DNA of 60,412 bases from Bryobacterales bacterium (GTDB lineage: Bacteria; Acidobacteriota; Terriglobia; Bryobacterales; Bryobacteraceae). The notes below the pieces were generated by a model. The model did not search any database, was not told where the DNA came from, and was given only the letters and a program-made list of their open reading frames with translations. Position numbers and translations under genes: made by a program. The stretch is from the NCBI GenBank assembly GCA_003162425.1, contig PMOK01000003.1, positions 8,241 to 68,652 on the forward strand, in the 5' to 3' direction. Positions 49,494 through 59,036 of this stretch are shown one piece after another (position 1 is the first letter of the stretch; the number at the start of each line of letters is the position of its first letter).

Positions 49494-49802
49494 ATGAAGA
49501 ATATTTTCGTAGGAAACCTCAACTTTGGGGCTACCGAAGATGCGGTCCGATCCATGTTTGAGGCATACGGAACGGTTGAGAAAGTGAACCTGATCACAGA
49601 CCGGGACACTGGGCAGGCCAGAGGGTTCGGATTTGTTGAGATGAGCGTCAACGCGGATGCCGATCGCGCGATCGCCGAACTGAATGGCAGAGAGTTGGAT
49701 GGTCGAGCTCTGAACGTCAACGAAGCGCGCCCGAAGACCGACCGCGGCGGCTCCGGCGGTGGTGGTGGCGGCGGCGGACGCCGTAACAATAATCGCTGGT
49801 AA
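49494..49802 (+). CDS. RRM-type RNA-binding protein with glycine-rich tail
   Basis: A 102-aa protein, one RNA recognition motif (about residues 1-80): RNP2 is IFVGNL and RNP1 is RGFGFVEM, both complete with the aromatic residues that stack on RNA. A tail of about 20 residues follows, rich in Gly, Arg and Asn (GGSGGGGGGGGRRNNNRW). This is the bacterial Rbp/cold-shock-like class also common in cyanobacteria, which bind single-stranded RNA. An AGGA ribosome site is present. Host housekeeping gene to the right of the element. Confidence 0.92.
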   Translation: MKNIFVGNLNFGATEDAVRSMFEAYGTVEKVNLITDRDTGQARGFGFVEMSVNADADRAIAELNGRELDGRALNVNEARPKTDRGGSGGGGGGGGRRNNNRW

Positions 49803-49968
49803 CAAATTTCGAGGGGCTTCGCCGCGCGGCGCGGCCCCAACCTTTCCTCCAAAATCCTCCGCAACATCACTCGCCTCACCTCGGGTCCCTAAGAACCGCC
49901 TCACAATACGCTTGCGCTACAGGCTACGTGCGTGGAAATCTATGCTGTAATAAAAGTGGAGAAGTGTC

Positions 49969-51606
49969 GTGGTTCCGTCCTTGGATCAAGCAACCTCGGA
50001 ATCCTATGTATGGGCTTATCCCGGTTGTCCGGTTCGCATTCTGCTTAGCCTGAATGTGATTGAGCAACTGCAGGCTGAGGTTTCTCAGGCTGCTCCGTGG
50101 CGTGGGGAAATCGGGGGCTTGCTGATTCGAAGCAAGCGATCCAAACCAGGCACCATAAGGATTGTTGACTTCATCCCTTTGCCGGGCGAACAAAAATCAT
50201 CGGATCCACATTTCAAGCTACCCTCCGAGTCTCTTGCTGAAGCCATTGCGAGGTGTCCTTCCGATTGCAAAATCGTCGGTTACTACCGCACCGACTTTGA
50301 TCAGCGTGTTCACCTTCGGCCCGAGGATGTGGACACCATCCAGCAATGGTTCAAAGATCCGGGCAGTGTTTTCCTAGTGATTGCAGCCGGCGGCAACGGC
50401 CGGTCCACGGGCGGATTTTTCTTCTGGGAAAATGATTCCGTTGCCGCCAATCCAAGCCTCACGTTTCCTTTCGAGGCCGCGAAGCTGGTCTCCGAGGGAT
50501 GGCCAACCCAGGCCGAGCCCGTGGAAAAAGAAAGGTTCGCCACGCTCACCGGTCTTCTTCTGAGGTTTGCCGAAATCGTGCGGCAAATGAGCATTCCGGG
50601 GAAGATCGGAATCGTCAGCGCTCTGTTCGCATTGGTGATTGGTATTCGCGTGTTCACCTGGAACCGTTCGGCGAGCAACGCCAAGATAGCTGCATCACCC
50701 AGCCTGGGACTACAAGTGAAACGGGATGGGACCAAATTCCTGGTTGCGTGGAATCCCTCCGCCCCGGTGATTGTGAATGCGAAGGACGCGAACCTTGTGA
50801 TTTGGGACAGTAGCCGCGAGGCTTGGGATGGCAGCAGTGAGCCTCTCTATATGCCTTTGACGTCGGCCCAACTTCGCTCGGGCAACGTAACTTACACCTC
50901 CTTTTCTTTTACGGAGAAGGTAAAGTTCAGGCTGGACACGATCGGGGCCTCGGGCGATGCGGCCAGTGAATCCATGGTGTCGGTCTCGCCGCTCTCCATC
51001 ACCAGCCCTGCAGCATCATCATCTGCTCCTCCAGCGCCAGAAGCTGCTGCTAGGATTTCTGGTTCTCCTGCTCTGCCGTCGGCCGAAAATCTTCCGCCTT
51101 ATGAACCCAGACATTCGATAGTACCGAGGGCCCTTCCGCAATCTTTTGTCAGATCGTCAAGAGCGGCAAACAAAAAGTTTGTCCCGCCTCAATCCGTCCG
51201 TGCTACCAATACCGTTCATGACACCGTGATGCCTGATCCGCCCAACATCGTTGTACAGGTTATCGCTGGCCTTGCGTTCGACAGCAGCTTACTCACCCAA
51301 AATGCTGTTGCCCCGCCTAAATCACCGGCCGGTGAGCCGCGGTTGAATCCGGGCGCGACCGTGCAGGCGCCCAACAGCCGATCGAACGAAGGAGTGGTGA
51401 CCATCACGTCAGAACCGAGCGGAGCCAAAGTTGAGATCAATGCCATCCCCGCCGGTGTCACACCGCTCACCTTGCAAATCTCTCCGGTGGGCTTGGGCTT
51501 TACAGTGACAGTGACCAAGAGCGGCTTTATGAAGTGGACGGTGCAAAGCTTCTCAACTGCCCAGCCATATTCTCTGCACGCGCAATTGAGAGAGATCCCG
51601 AAGTAA
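49969..51606 (+). CDS. JAB-like/PEGA membrane protein
   Basis: A 545-aa protein from GTG 49969 (GGAG seven bases upstream). Residues about 15-160 resemble a JAB/MPN domain: the first Glu is in WRGEIGGLLIRS, but the metal motif HxH...SxxD is replaced by GYYRTDFDQRVHLRPEDVD, so it is probably not a peptidase. A transmembrane helix follows (about 211-230, GKIGIVSALFALVIGIRVFT). The outer part has a Trp-containing beta domain, a Ser/Pro/Ala linker, and a C-terminal PEGA domain (VTITSEPSGAKVEINAIPAG, then GFTVTVTKSGF). Likely a cytoplasm-to-envelope linker or sensor in Acidobacteria (inference). Confidence 0.65.
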   Translation: MVPSLDQATSESYVWAYPGCPVRILLSLNVIEQLQAEVSQAAPWRGEIGGLLIRSKRSKPGTIRIVDFIPLPGEQKSSDPHFKLPSESLAEAIARCPSDCKIVGYYRTDFDQRVHLRPEDVDTIQQWFKDPGSVFLVIAAGGNGRSTGGFFFWENDSVAANPSLTFPFEAAKLVSEGWPTQAEPVEKERFATLTGLLLRFAEIVRQMSIPGKIGIVSALFALVIGIRVFTWNRSASNAKIAASPSLGLQVKRDGTKFLVAWNPSAPVIVNAKDANLVIWDSSREAWDGSSEPLYMPLTSAQLRSGNVTYTSFSFTEKVKFRLDTIGASGDAASESMVSVSPLSITSPAASSSAPPAPEAAARISGSPALPSAENLPPYEPRHSIVPRALPQSFVRSSRAANKKFVPPQSVRATNTVHDTVMPDPPNIVVQVIAGLAFDSSLLTQNAVAPPKSPAGEPRLNPGATVQAPNSRSNEGVVTITSEPSGAKVEINAIPAGVTPLTLQISPVGLGFTVTVTKSGFMKWTVQSFSTAQPYSLHAQLREIPK

Positions 51607-51625
51607 GAACCGAGAACTGTAAATC

Positions 51626-51744
51626 TGTCCCCTTGCTCACGCGCGGGGCTACAATTCGGGAGCAAAGGTTCGGGGCAGAGCCGCGCGCGCCAATGTGGGG
51701 TCAAATGTTCGCGCGATATAGCCCCGCGCGTGAGCAAGGGGACA
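51626..51744. repeat. Perfect 26-bp inverted repeat with 67-bp centre
   Basis: Arms at 51626-51651 and 51719-51744 are exact inverted copies (TGTCCCCTTGCTCACGCGCG... and its complement). They lie between two convergent genes. The centre has no open frame. This could be a bidirectional terminator or a small non-autonomous mobile repeat (MITE-like). Arm length without mismatches suggests recent origin. Confidence 0.8.
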
Positions 51745-51764
51745 ATTGTTTTCGGCAGGCGCGC

Positions 51765-53993
51765 TCAAATCAATTCCGCCGGCGCGGGCCTGACCTCAAT
51801 CTCGATCACGCGAGTGCCCAGATATGGATGCCGTGCCGTCAGCCGAACCGTCCCAGCCGATTCCGCCGCTTTTATCCAAACCGCGCCAGCGCCACCGGCC
51901 AGCGCGAAAGGATTCTCGCCGACGATTTCTCCGGGACCAGTCAGCGACAACGCAATCGCACCCGTCGCCAAGGGCCGGATGTTACCAAACTCATCCGTCA
52001 CTAGGAACACCACGCGTGTCGCATCCCGCCCGTCGCCGGCCAGCTCCTTATCGTCCGGCAGCAACTTGAAGTCCGCATCCTTGCCCGAACCGGAAAGCGT
52101 GAGCGTTTTCGCGAGCTTCCCTTTGAGATAACCTTCGATCTTCAAATCACCCCATGGGTCCCAGAAAGTTCCCAGGTCCATGGTGAAAGGCGGGTACTTC
52201 AGATTCGGAAACGCACGACGATCGGGATCAATTTCCTGCATGAGTTGGCCGGCCGCATAGATTTTCAAATGATCGCAGTTGGAGAGAATCGGCACCGGGC
52301 CGGGCCCCGCGGCCTCCGGCTTGTCGCCGTCCGACCAGAAGAACCCGGCTTCGAGAACCACTTCCTCCTCCGGATCGCACTGCGATTTGTAGAAGTAAGC
52401 GGCCGGTTTCGGAATACGGAAAATGTCGCTGACCCCGTGGTAACAGATGTGATCGCCCGAACCAAAATTCGGGTGGGTGTTGTAATCGAACGCGCACCAG
52501 CCGATACCGCCTGCATAGCGGTCATCCCCAGCCAATTGATTGTGCACGCGCGCATGCCGCCTGACATGCTCCGCTACCACCGTGACATTGTCGAAGCGCT
52601 TGGTGGAATACATGTGGCCATTGAACTCCGTGTTCAAATACAGCGGATGATTCGGCAATTCGAGCGGAAAGCCAAAATCGTTAATCGTGAAAACGTCTTC
52701 CAGCTTCTCCGAATCGCGCAGGTAGCGGATGCCTCCGGTCTGCCGCGCGTCGTCGAGGGAGTGCGCCAGCTCATTAGTACGCGTGTAGAAATCATGATTA
52801 TCCTGCGATTCGTTGATGCGTACGCCCCACAGAACGATCGAAGGATGATTCCAATCGCGCCGGATCATTTCGCCCACATTGCGGACCGCAATGTTCTGCC
52901 ACTCCGCATCCCCGATGTGCTGCCAGCCGGGGATCTCTTCGAGAACCAGCAATCCCAGCTCGTCACAGGCATCCAAGAAATCGGGTGACTGCGGATAGTG
53001 CGAAGTGCGGACGATGTTGCAGTGCAGTTCGTGCTTCAGAATCCACGCATCACGCCGCTGGACGCGAGCCGGCATGGCCCCGCCGACATACGGGAACGTC
53101 TGGTGCCGGTTCAGCCCGCGCAGTTTTACATGTCCGCCGTTCAGCCGAAACCCCGATGGGGTGAACTTCGCATCACGAAAGCCGATCCTAGTGCGGTACT
53201 CGTCTTCCGAATCCGTCCGTACCAACACCTCATATAATTTTTGGTTTTTCAGATCCCAAAGCTCGATGGCTCCTAATGATTCGAGCTGGATGTCATGGTA
53301 TGGCGCGGCCCTCGCGACCGTGATATTGGCAGTTTTGACCACAGTCTCGCCGTCTCGCAGTTCCGCGGTGATTCTGACCGGACGTTCCAGAGGACCATTC
53401 AAATAACACCGCACCAAGAGCGCGCGATTGTTTTCGAGCGGCCGCACCGGTTTCGCGTAGACATTCTCTATAAACGTCTGCGGAACCACGCGAATCTGCA
53501 CATCGCGATAGATTCCGCCGAAGGTCAAATAGTCGATGTTGCCGCCGAACGGCGGGATGTCACTGCGCTCTCTCGAATCCAGTTCAACCGCAAGCACGTT
53601 GTCGCCGCCGAAGTTGAGGTGCGGCGTGATTTCGAACGAGAACGGAGTGTATCCGCCTTTGTATTCGGGAAACTTGTGGCCGTTCACCGCCACCGTCGCG
53701 GCGGTCATCGCGCCAGCGAAATCAATAAAAACCCGCTTGCCTTTCCAGTCGGCCAGCGCCTGGAAAGGCCGCCGGTAGACGGATACGAATTGGAATGCCT
53801 TTTCGTCGAAACTGTGCCACGGCAGGCGCACATTGGCATGCGGCAGCGTGACTTTTTCAGCGGGTTCGCCGTATAACCAACCGCGATTCAACTCGTACAC
53901 GCGGCGATCTGGGCCGGGCGATGGGGGAGTTCGCGTCTGCGCAGTTAGAACATGCGCCGCAGCGGACCCGAGGATGAAGACACGACGATCCAC
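51765..53993 (-). CDS. Secreted glycoside hydrolase family 2 (beta-galactosidase-like)
   Basis: A 742-aa enzyme with a Tat/Sec-like leader (MDRRVFILGSAAAHVLTAQT). Order of domains: sugar-binding beta-sandwich (about 30-170, FQFVSVYRRPF, GGIYRDVQI), Ig-like domain (about 175-275), TIM barrel (about 280-580) and C-terminal beta domains. In the barrel the acid/base Glu is in VRINESQ (about residue 395) and the nucleophile Glu in LYLNTEFNG (about 456); the substrate-site segment RTSHYPQS is intact. GH2 members cleave beta-galactosides, beta-mannosides or beta-glucuronides; the substrate here is not certain. Fits a soil polymer-degrading host. Confidence 0.88.
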   Translation of the reverse strand: MDRRVFILGSAAAHVLTAQTRTPPSPGPDRRVYELNRGWLYGEPAEKVTLPHANVRLPWHSFDEKAFQFVSVYRRPFQALADWKGKRVFIDFAGAMTAATVAVNGHKFPEYKGGYTPFSFEITPHLNFGGDNVLAVELDSRERSDIPPFGGNIDYLTFGGIYRDVQIRVVPQTFIENVYAKPVRPLENNRALLVRCYLNGPLERPVRITAELRDGETVVKTANITVARAAPYHDIQLESLGAIELWDLKNQKLYEVLVRTDSEDEYRTRIGFRDAKFTPSGFRLNGGHVKLRGLNRHQTFPYVGGAMPARVQRRDAWILKHELHCNIVRTSHYPQSPDFLDACDELGLLVLEEIPGWQHIGDAEWQNIAVRNVGEMIRRDWNHPSIVLWGVRINESQDNHDFYTRTNELAHSLDDARQTGGIRYLRDSEKLEDVFTINDFGFPLELPNHPLYLNTEFNGHMYSTKRFDNVTVVAEHVRRHARVHNQLAGDDRYAGGIGWCAFDYNTHPNFGSGDHICYHGVSDIFRIPKPAAYFYKSQCDPEEEVVLEAGFFWSDGDKPEAAGPGPVPILSNCDHLKIYAAGQLMQEIDPDRRAFPNLKYPPFTMDLGTFWDPWGDLKIEGYLKGKLAKTLTLSGSGKDADFKLLPDDKELAGDGRDATRVVFLVTDEFGNIRPLATGAIALSLTGPGEIVGENPFALAGGAGAVWIKAAESAGTVRLTARHPYLGTRVIEIEVRPAPAELI

Positions 53994-54037
53994 TTGGCTT
54001 CAGGGACTTCTTCTATTGCTGGGGCGGAAACGGTCGG

Positions 54038-54340
54038 CTAAGAAGCGACGGCTTTCTTGCCCTTCGCAGGTACGATCGCATCTTTCACGGCTTTGGCGAC
54101 GCGGAACTTCACCACCTTCTTGGCGGGAATACTGATGGTTTCGCCCGTGGCCGGATTGCGTCCCATACGGGCTTTTCGATCCACGCGAACCAGTTTGCCC
54201 AGTCCCGGCACAACGAATACGCCAGTCTTCTTCACCTCTTTGACGGCGGTGCTGGCGAGCGTTTCAAGCATCTGCTTCGCCAATTTGTTGCTAACCTCGC
54301 ATTCTTCGGCAAGGTGCTTCACTAGCTGCGACTGTGTCAT
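54038..54340 (-). CDS. HU-family DNA-binding protein
   Basis: A 100-aa histone-like protein. It has an N-terminal dimerising helix pair (QLVKHLAEECEVSNKLAKQM), the strand GLGKLVRVDRKARMGRNPAT with the hallmark GRNPATGE at the tip of the DNA-clasping arm, and IPAKKVVKFRVAKAVKDAI. The C-terminal tail is Lys/Ala-rich (PAKGKKAVAS). HU bends and compacts DNA. Strong ribosome site (AAGGAG) and promoter upstream. Confidence 0.93.
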   Translation of the reverse strand: MTQSQLVKHLAEECEVSNKLAKQMLETLASTAVKEVKKTGVFVVPGLGKLVRVDRKARMGRNPATGETISIPAKKVVKFRVAKAVKDAIVPAKGKKAVAS

Positions 54341-54376
54341 GCGCTTCTCCTTGAAGAGCTAATTGACTCTCGACCA

Positions 54377-54405
54377 ATAATAATGCCGCTTTCGCCGCGT
54401 AGCAA
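54377..54405 (-). promoter_or_regulatory. Promoter of the HU gene
   Basis: TTGCTA (complement of 54400-54405), a 17-bp spacer, TATTAT (complement of 54377-54382). It gives a leader of about 30 nt before ATG 54340. Confidence 0.6.
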
Positions 54406-54411
54406 GCCCTT

Positions 54412-56544
54412 TTATTGATCCAGACCGGCCCGCATACGCCGCAGTGCGCTCTCGATCCGCGCCGTTTCCTTCGCGATCCGCGCCGGATCTCTCAACCGGA
54501 TGGCCTCTGCCAGGCCTGGCAGCGGCTGGCCCTCGTATAAGGAATAGATGTTCCAGCCATAGATAACGTGCCGATACCAGCGTTCGGCGGGGCTCGCGCT
54601 TTCATCCAGCAGCGTCTGCTCCAAGTGGGCCAATTGATCGTTTAGCGATGCGCGCGCCTCATCGGTGCCCCGTCCGGCCTCCAAATCGGCGTCTGCGCGA
54701 TGCTCCAGCGCCTCAGCCCGCGCCGCGACTTCCGCCGCAAGCGTTTTCGAGGCGTCCAGATCCAGCTTGGCTATTTCATTGCCATCCTGGTCGCGCGTCC
54801 AACTCGCCGCGCTAGCCAGAAATTCCGAGATCTTCCTGGCGTAGTGGGAATAGCGGAACGGCAGCACCTGTGCGTCCGCCAAGCGCATAACGGCCAAGCC
54901 GAACATCTGCGACATCGTACGCGCCACTTGAAAACCAGGGTCGCTGAAATGCTCCACGAAGTAGCGCGAATCGTAATTGGAATGATAGGTGCCGTAACTG
55001 CCGTCGAAATCGAACTGCATGGAGAGCGTCGGAAGGCCCAGGTAATCCTGAAATGCCACAAAATCGGCGCCGCTTCCGAGCGCGGCCAGTTCCACTTCGA
55101 AATCCTTTGAACCCCGGCGGCGGCGTTCCGCTGGCTGCTTTTGCCACTGGCCGGAGCGCCAGTCGTCGTAGACGCTGCCGCGTCCGGCGAGACCCGGAAC
55201 GTCCTTGGCCACTTGCACCATGAAATCGCGCAGGGACGGCGTGCCGCCTCCGCCGAATTGCCCGCGCATGAACAGGTCGGTATTGATGTAGGCCACGGCC
55301 TTCTCGCGCAACTGCTTTTCGAAGGCCTCTGCGTATTCGGTGGACCCCACCAGTCCGAACTCCTCGGCGTCCCAGAATGCGAACACGATGGAACGGTCCG
55401 GGACCCAGCCGCGCTTGTGCAGCGCCGCGAGCGCCCGGGCCGTTTCATACACTGCGGACGTGCCGCTGCCCGGATCCATGCCGCCAAAGGTCCATGCATC
55501 GTGATGGGTGCCGAGCACCACCCAGCGCTCCGGATTCCGTCCACGGAGCCGCCCGATCACGTCGTGGATGGTGCGCCATCCGGCGTCCATATGGACATCC
55601 AACTTCACAACCGCGGGACCCGGACCCAGGCGATAGGTGAATGGCAGCGCGCCCTGAAAGCCAACCGGCACTGCTGGACCGCGCAATTGCGCCAGGATCT
55701 TCGAGGCTTCCTTGGAAGAAAGAACGACGGCGGGGATGCGAGGAAGCGTGGGTGCGGTGGCTGGCTCGAGCACTGCCGCACCCGATCGCGCTGCCACGCC
55801 TGGCGACAAAGGGTCGCCATGCCAAAACCAACTGTATTTGCCGTTACCGCGCTGCACCATGAAATCGGCGCGCCACGGACCCTCCGGCCACGCCAGACCC
55901 TTCGCGTAGCCATCATCGGCGGGGTCGCTGTAAATGATGATGGCGGCCGCGCCGCGCTCTTCGGCGGTATGGATCTTCACCGCTCGATGGCTCCGCGCAT
56001 AGCGGGCGATCACGATTTTGCCCTTTACTTCGACCCCCGCCGCGGCGAGTTGGTCGTAATCCGGAGGCAGCCCGTAGTTGACGTACACAACCGGCGCCGT
56101 CACTGTGCCGGAGGCCGAGTAGGCGACAAATGCTGGCCCGAGCTCCGGGTTCGCCGAATCTGGATCCACTGGGTTGGCAGGCTCGCGAACGCTCAACGAT
56201 TCCTTGGATGGCTCAACCAAATCGATAGCGATCGATTCGGGCGTCGAGAGATAGACTGAGAATTCGTGAACTTCGGTTTCGAGACCAGCCTCCGCCAGCC
56301 GCTTGCGGAGCATCTCCGCTACCGCATTGGATGCGGGTGTTCCTGCAATGTGCGGCCTTTTGGTTAGTGCAAGGTGCAGCGCCGAAATGGACTCTGTGGA
56401 AAGTTCGGAGGTGAACGCCGCTTCGTTCTTACGTTCCTCAACCAGCGCGGCGCTGGAGAAACCGAGCCGCGGTTCAGGAACAGTCGTTTGCGATTCGCAC
56501 AAAAAGGCGAACGTAATCAGAAACGATGCGGAGTATCGCGGCAT
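54412..56544 (-). CDS. Secreted M28-family metallopeptidase (glutamate carboxypeptidase II-like)
   Basis: A 710-aa protein with a signal peptide (MPRYSASFLITFAFLCESQT) when started at 56544. A PA-type lid domain is visible (GKIVIARYARSHRAVKIHTA, ERGAAAIIIYSDPADDGYAK). The catalytic M28 domain has the zinc ligands His and Asp in GTHHDAWTFGGMDPGSGTSA, the Glu pair in AFWDAEEFGLVGS, and further Asp/His residues in YINTDLFMRG and YHSNYDSRYFVEHFSD. A C-terminal helical dimerisation domain ends in LRRMRAGLDQ. All zinc ligands appear present. Expected to cleave peptides outside the cell. Such enzymes are abundant in Acidobacteria. Confidence 0.9.
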   Translation of the reverse strand: MPRYSASFLITFAFLCESQTTVPEPRLGFSSAALVEERKNEAAFTSELSTESISALHLALTKRPHIAGTPASNAVAEMLRKRLAEAGLETEVHEFSVYLSTPESIAIDLVEPSKESLSVREPANPVDPDSANPELGPAFVAYSASGTVTAPVVYVNYGLPPDYDQLAAAGVEVKGKIVIARYARSHRAVKIHTAEERGAAAIIIYSDPADDGYAKGLAWPEGPWRADFMVQRGNGKYSWFWHGDPLSPGVAARSGAAVLEPATAPTLPRIPAVVLSSKEASKILAQLRGPAVPVGFQGALPFTYRLGPGPAVVKLDVHMDAGWRTIHDVIGRLRGRNPERWVVLGTHHDAWTFGGMDPGSGTSAVYETARALAALHKRGWVPDRSIVFAFWDAEEFGLVGSTEYAEAFEKQLREKAVAYINTDLFMRGQFGGGGTPSLRDFMVQVAKDVPGLAGRGSVYDDWRSGQWQKQPAERRRRGSKDFEVELAALGSGADFVAFQDYLGLPTLSMQFDFDGSYGTYHSNYDSRYFVEHFSDPGFQVARTMSQMFGLAVMRLADAQVLPFRYSHYARKISEFLASAASWTRDQDGNEIAKLDLDASKTLAAEVAARAEALEHRADADLEAGRGTDEARASLNDQLAHLEQTLLDESASPAERWYRHVIYGWNIYSLYEGQPLPGLAEAIRLRDPARIAKETARIESALRRMRAGLDQ

Positions 56545-56601
56545 GCTAACGATGACAGGCCATCGTAGCACCAGTCCCCGCGCTCATGCTTGCAGCAATC
56601 T

Positions 56602-57048
56602 TCAGCCGGCAAAAATCGTGTCGGACAATTCAGGAACCGGCTCGGGATCTACGGAGAATGAAACAGGGCGCTCCTGGCTCGGGATCTCGTTGGGCTGCCG
56701 CGATAAGTCAATATTTCCCTTGATGAACCCGCCGTCTTCAATTACGATTCCGGCGGAGTGGACGTCGCCAATAAATCTGGCGCCCTTTCGGATGTAGACC
56801 TTGTCCACCGCCTCCACTTTGCCTTCGATGGAACCAAGCACTTCCACCTCACGTGCCATCACGGTGGCTTTGACTTCTCCACTCGCGGCGATGGTCAGGC
56901 GATGCTCTATCATCTCGATGGTTCCTTCCACATCGCCTTCGATGATCAGATCTTCCCGGCTCTCGATCTGTCCTTTGAACACGACACTTTTCCCGAGAAT
57001 AGCCTTGGCGGCCGGCGGCTGTAATGCGATTGATGGGGCAGCAGACAT
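56602..57048 (-). CDS. Bactofilin
   Basis: A 148-aa cytoskeletal protein. The conserved beta-helix core covers about residues 18-115 (ILGKSVVFKGQIESREDLII, EGDVEGTIEM, ATVMAREVEVLGSIEGKVEA, RKGARFIGDVHSAGIVIEDG), flanked by short Pro-rich termini. Bactofilins polymerise without nucleotides and position cell-wall or secretion machinery. Strong ribosome site (AAGGAG). Lies 57 bp ahead of the M28 gene on the same strand. Confidence 0.92.
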   Translation of the reverse strand: MSAAPSIALQPPAAKAILGKSVVFKGQIESREDLIIEGDVEGTIEMIEHRLTIAASGEVKATVMAREVEVLGSIEGKVEAVDKVYIRKGARFIGDVHSAGIVIEDGGFIKGNIDLSRQPNEIPSQERPVSFSVDPEPVPELSDTIFAG

Positions 57049-57229
57049 AGGGGCTCCTTAACCTCTTATTCAAATCCCTGTACTTTGGCTGGCAGATTCC
57101 GTACTAGGTAGTGATCGGCGTCACGGGTGCGCTTCTTTAGGGCACAGCCACCTGAGCCAATCCGGAAGCGATTTGTTGCTGCAGGCGGTAACAACTGTAT
57201 CATATCGGGCGACGCCCTGTAAGCGCCCC

Positions 57230-57261
57230 CCGGTTATTCGGTTGTTCGGTTATTCGGTTCG
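57230..57261 (+). repeat. Short 8-bp tandem repeat
   Basis: CGGTTATT, CGGTTGTT, CGGTTATT and the degenerate CGGTTCGG follow each other, downstream of the carboxylesterase gene. Probably a simple slippage repeat. Confidence 0.6.
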
Positions 57262-57282
57262 GCCTTTTCGGGGTTCTCGCTC

Positions 57283-58887
57283 TTAGCGACTGGTGGTTAT
57301 TGCTCCGTGGTTTCGCTGGGTCGCGTTGAAATCGGTCAAGAAATCGAGCTGTTTCTTGCGCAGAGCGGTTTTGGCTACAATGCTGTCGCCGAATTCGAGG
57401 TAATTTTCGTTGCCCTCAGTGAAGGCCGGCCAGGAGGTCAGGCCCGGGCCGTTCGGGTCACCCGTTTTTGCAAAACGAACCCAAGCTGGACTCATGGCCT
57501 TGGAAAGCCGCGCGTCTACGTCGTTGTATGTTTCGGCATCCACGGAAAAATCGCCGATGAAGGTAGCGGTGGTTCCGTAAACGGAATCGGGAAGCACGCC
57601 AAAAACGTAGGGTACTTCCGATGCGTGGAAGCTGCCCCACTTTAGCCTGCGCCCGACGCCATTTACGCGCGTGAACTGATATTGGAAGACTTTGTGTTGA
57701 CCTTTCGAAACCGCGCGGAGCACGGATCGGGTACCATGCAGGAATTCGTAATCGCCTGAAACGTGCGCTGCGGCGTCATAGGCATCGGAATCCGTGGATG
57801 CCGGGTAGATCGCCAACAACCCGTCGGTTTGGGGTCCAAAAGTCTTCTGGGCATACTTGCGGAGGTCCGCCAGATTGTGGACGGGCGGGCCTCCCAGCAG
57901 TGTGCCCTCGTCCGCATTGGTACCCGCAATCAAGCCCACATGGGCAAACTTACCCGAGGAAAACAGCCGCGCCGGGTCATCCGGCAACACCACTCCATCC
58001 ACCACCGGCACATAGGCTTCGCCCTTATCGGCCTTGTCATCCCCAATCGCCGGCGGCCCCAGCATTTTGATGATATCGGCCATGCTCTTCGATCGGAGCG
58101 TGGCCAGGTCTCCCTGAGCCTCCCCGAACTTCTCCATGGAGATCCGCCCATACCAGGACTCTTTGAGATGGCTGATTGGGTTGAACATTCCCCAGGCGCT
58201 TTCCGCAATTACTTTATGGAACAGCCCCTGAGCTTGCGGCACCACCATCAACAGGCAAACCGCGGTGCCGCCCGCGGATTCGCCGAAAATGGTCACGTTG
58301 TTAGGGTCGCCGCCGAACGCGCCTATATTGCGCTTCACCCATTCGAGCCCGGCCACCATGTCCAGCAGCCCGTAATTGCCGGAGACGCCTTGCGGCGACT
58401 CCTTGCTGAGTTCCGGATGCGCCAGGAAACCGAAAATTCCCAAGCGGTAGTTGATGCTGACCACCACCACGCCCTCTGTGGCCAGCGTTTCCCCGTCATA
58501 AGCGCTCTGCGAGCTTGCGCCGAGTACGAATCCGCCGCCGTGGATCCACACCATCACCGGTAGCTTTTCGGAAGCCGAGCGCGCCGGGGTCCACACGTTG
58601 AGCCCGAGACAATCTTCGCTCTGCGGGCCAGGGACGAACTGGAATTGCGGGCACAGCGCCGGAAAGGTTTTGGCAATCCGAACGCCTTTCCAAGGTCTCA
58701 CTGGCTGCGGCGGTTTCCAGCGCAGCGCGCCCACCGGCGGTGCGGCGAAGGGGATGCCTTTGTAGGAGCGGACGGCGGTACCACTGCCGGAAACCAAGCC
58801 GGAATCGATCTTTACAACCGTTTCGAGACCGGAAGTGGCTGCCAGAGTGGCCGTCACGGAGAGCAACGCGGCAATCGTGGGCTTCAT
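57283..58887 (-). CDS. Secreted type B carboxylesterase
   Basis: A 534-aa alpha/beta hydrolase from ATG 58887 with signal peptide (IAALLSVTATLAATSG). Family motifs: YKGIPFAAPPVGALRW, SEDCLGLNVWTP, oxyanion hole VWIHGGGFVLGA, nucleophile elbow FGESAGGTA (Ser near residue 210), the acid residue probably in AGTNADEGTLLG, and the His in GSFHASEVPYVFG. The catalytic triad looks complete. Hydrolyses esters outside the cytoplasm. Typical length for the family. Confidence 0.92.
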   Translation of the reverse strand: MKPTIAALLSVTATLAATSGLETVVKIDSGLVSGSGTAVRSYKGIPFAAPPVGALRWKPPQPVRPWKGVRIAKTFPALCPQFQFVPGPQSEDCLGLNVWTPARSASEKLPVMVWIHGGGFVLGASSQSAYDGETLATEGVVVVSINYRLGIFGFLAHPELSKESPQGVSGNYGLLDMVAGLEWVKRNIGAFGGDPNNVTIFGESAGGTAVCLLMVVPQAQGLFHKVIAESAWGMFNPISHLKESWYGRISMEKFGEAQGDLATLRSKSMADIIKMLGPPAIGDDKADKGEAYVPVVDGVVLPDDPARLFSSGKFAHVGLIAGTNADEGTLLGGPPVHNLADLRKYAQKTFGPQTDGLLAIYPASTDSDAYDAAAHVSGDYEFLHGTRSVLRAVSKGQHKVFQYQFTRVNGVGRRLKWGSFHASEVPYVFGVLPDSVYGTTATFIGDFSVDAETYNDVDARLSKAMSPAWVRFAKTGDPNGPGLTSWPAFTEGNENYLEFGDSIVAKTALRKKQLDFLTDFNATQRNHGAITTSR

Positions 58888-58915
58888 GTAAGGATGATAC
58901 ACCGCTCTTCAGGCT

Positions 58916-59005
58916 GTAGGGCAGGTTGCCAACCTGCCGCCGATTGCCAATCGGAGCAAACTGCGCGGGTTATCAACCCGCGCGCAGGATGGCATCCTGC
59001 CCTAC
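58916..59005. repeat. Cluster of nested palindromes (REP-like)
   Basis: Outer arms GTAGGGCAGG (58916-58925) and CCTGCCCTAC (58996-59005) enclose four small palindromes, each with a 3-base or shorter loop: GGCAGGTT/AACCTGCC, CGATT/AATCG, GCGCGGGTT/AACCCGCGC and GCAGGATG/CATCCTGC. No open frame supports translation of this part. It is a repetitive extragenic element, possibly also folding in the RNA ahead of the next gene. Confidence 0.8.
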
Positions 59006-59036
59006 ACGCAAATCAGGAGACCAGGCCGGAGTTATT

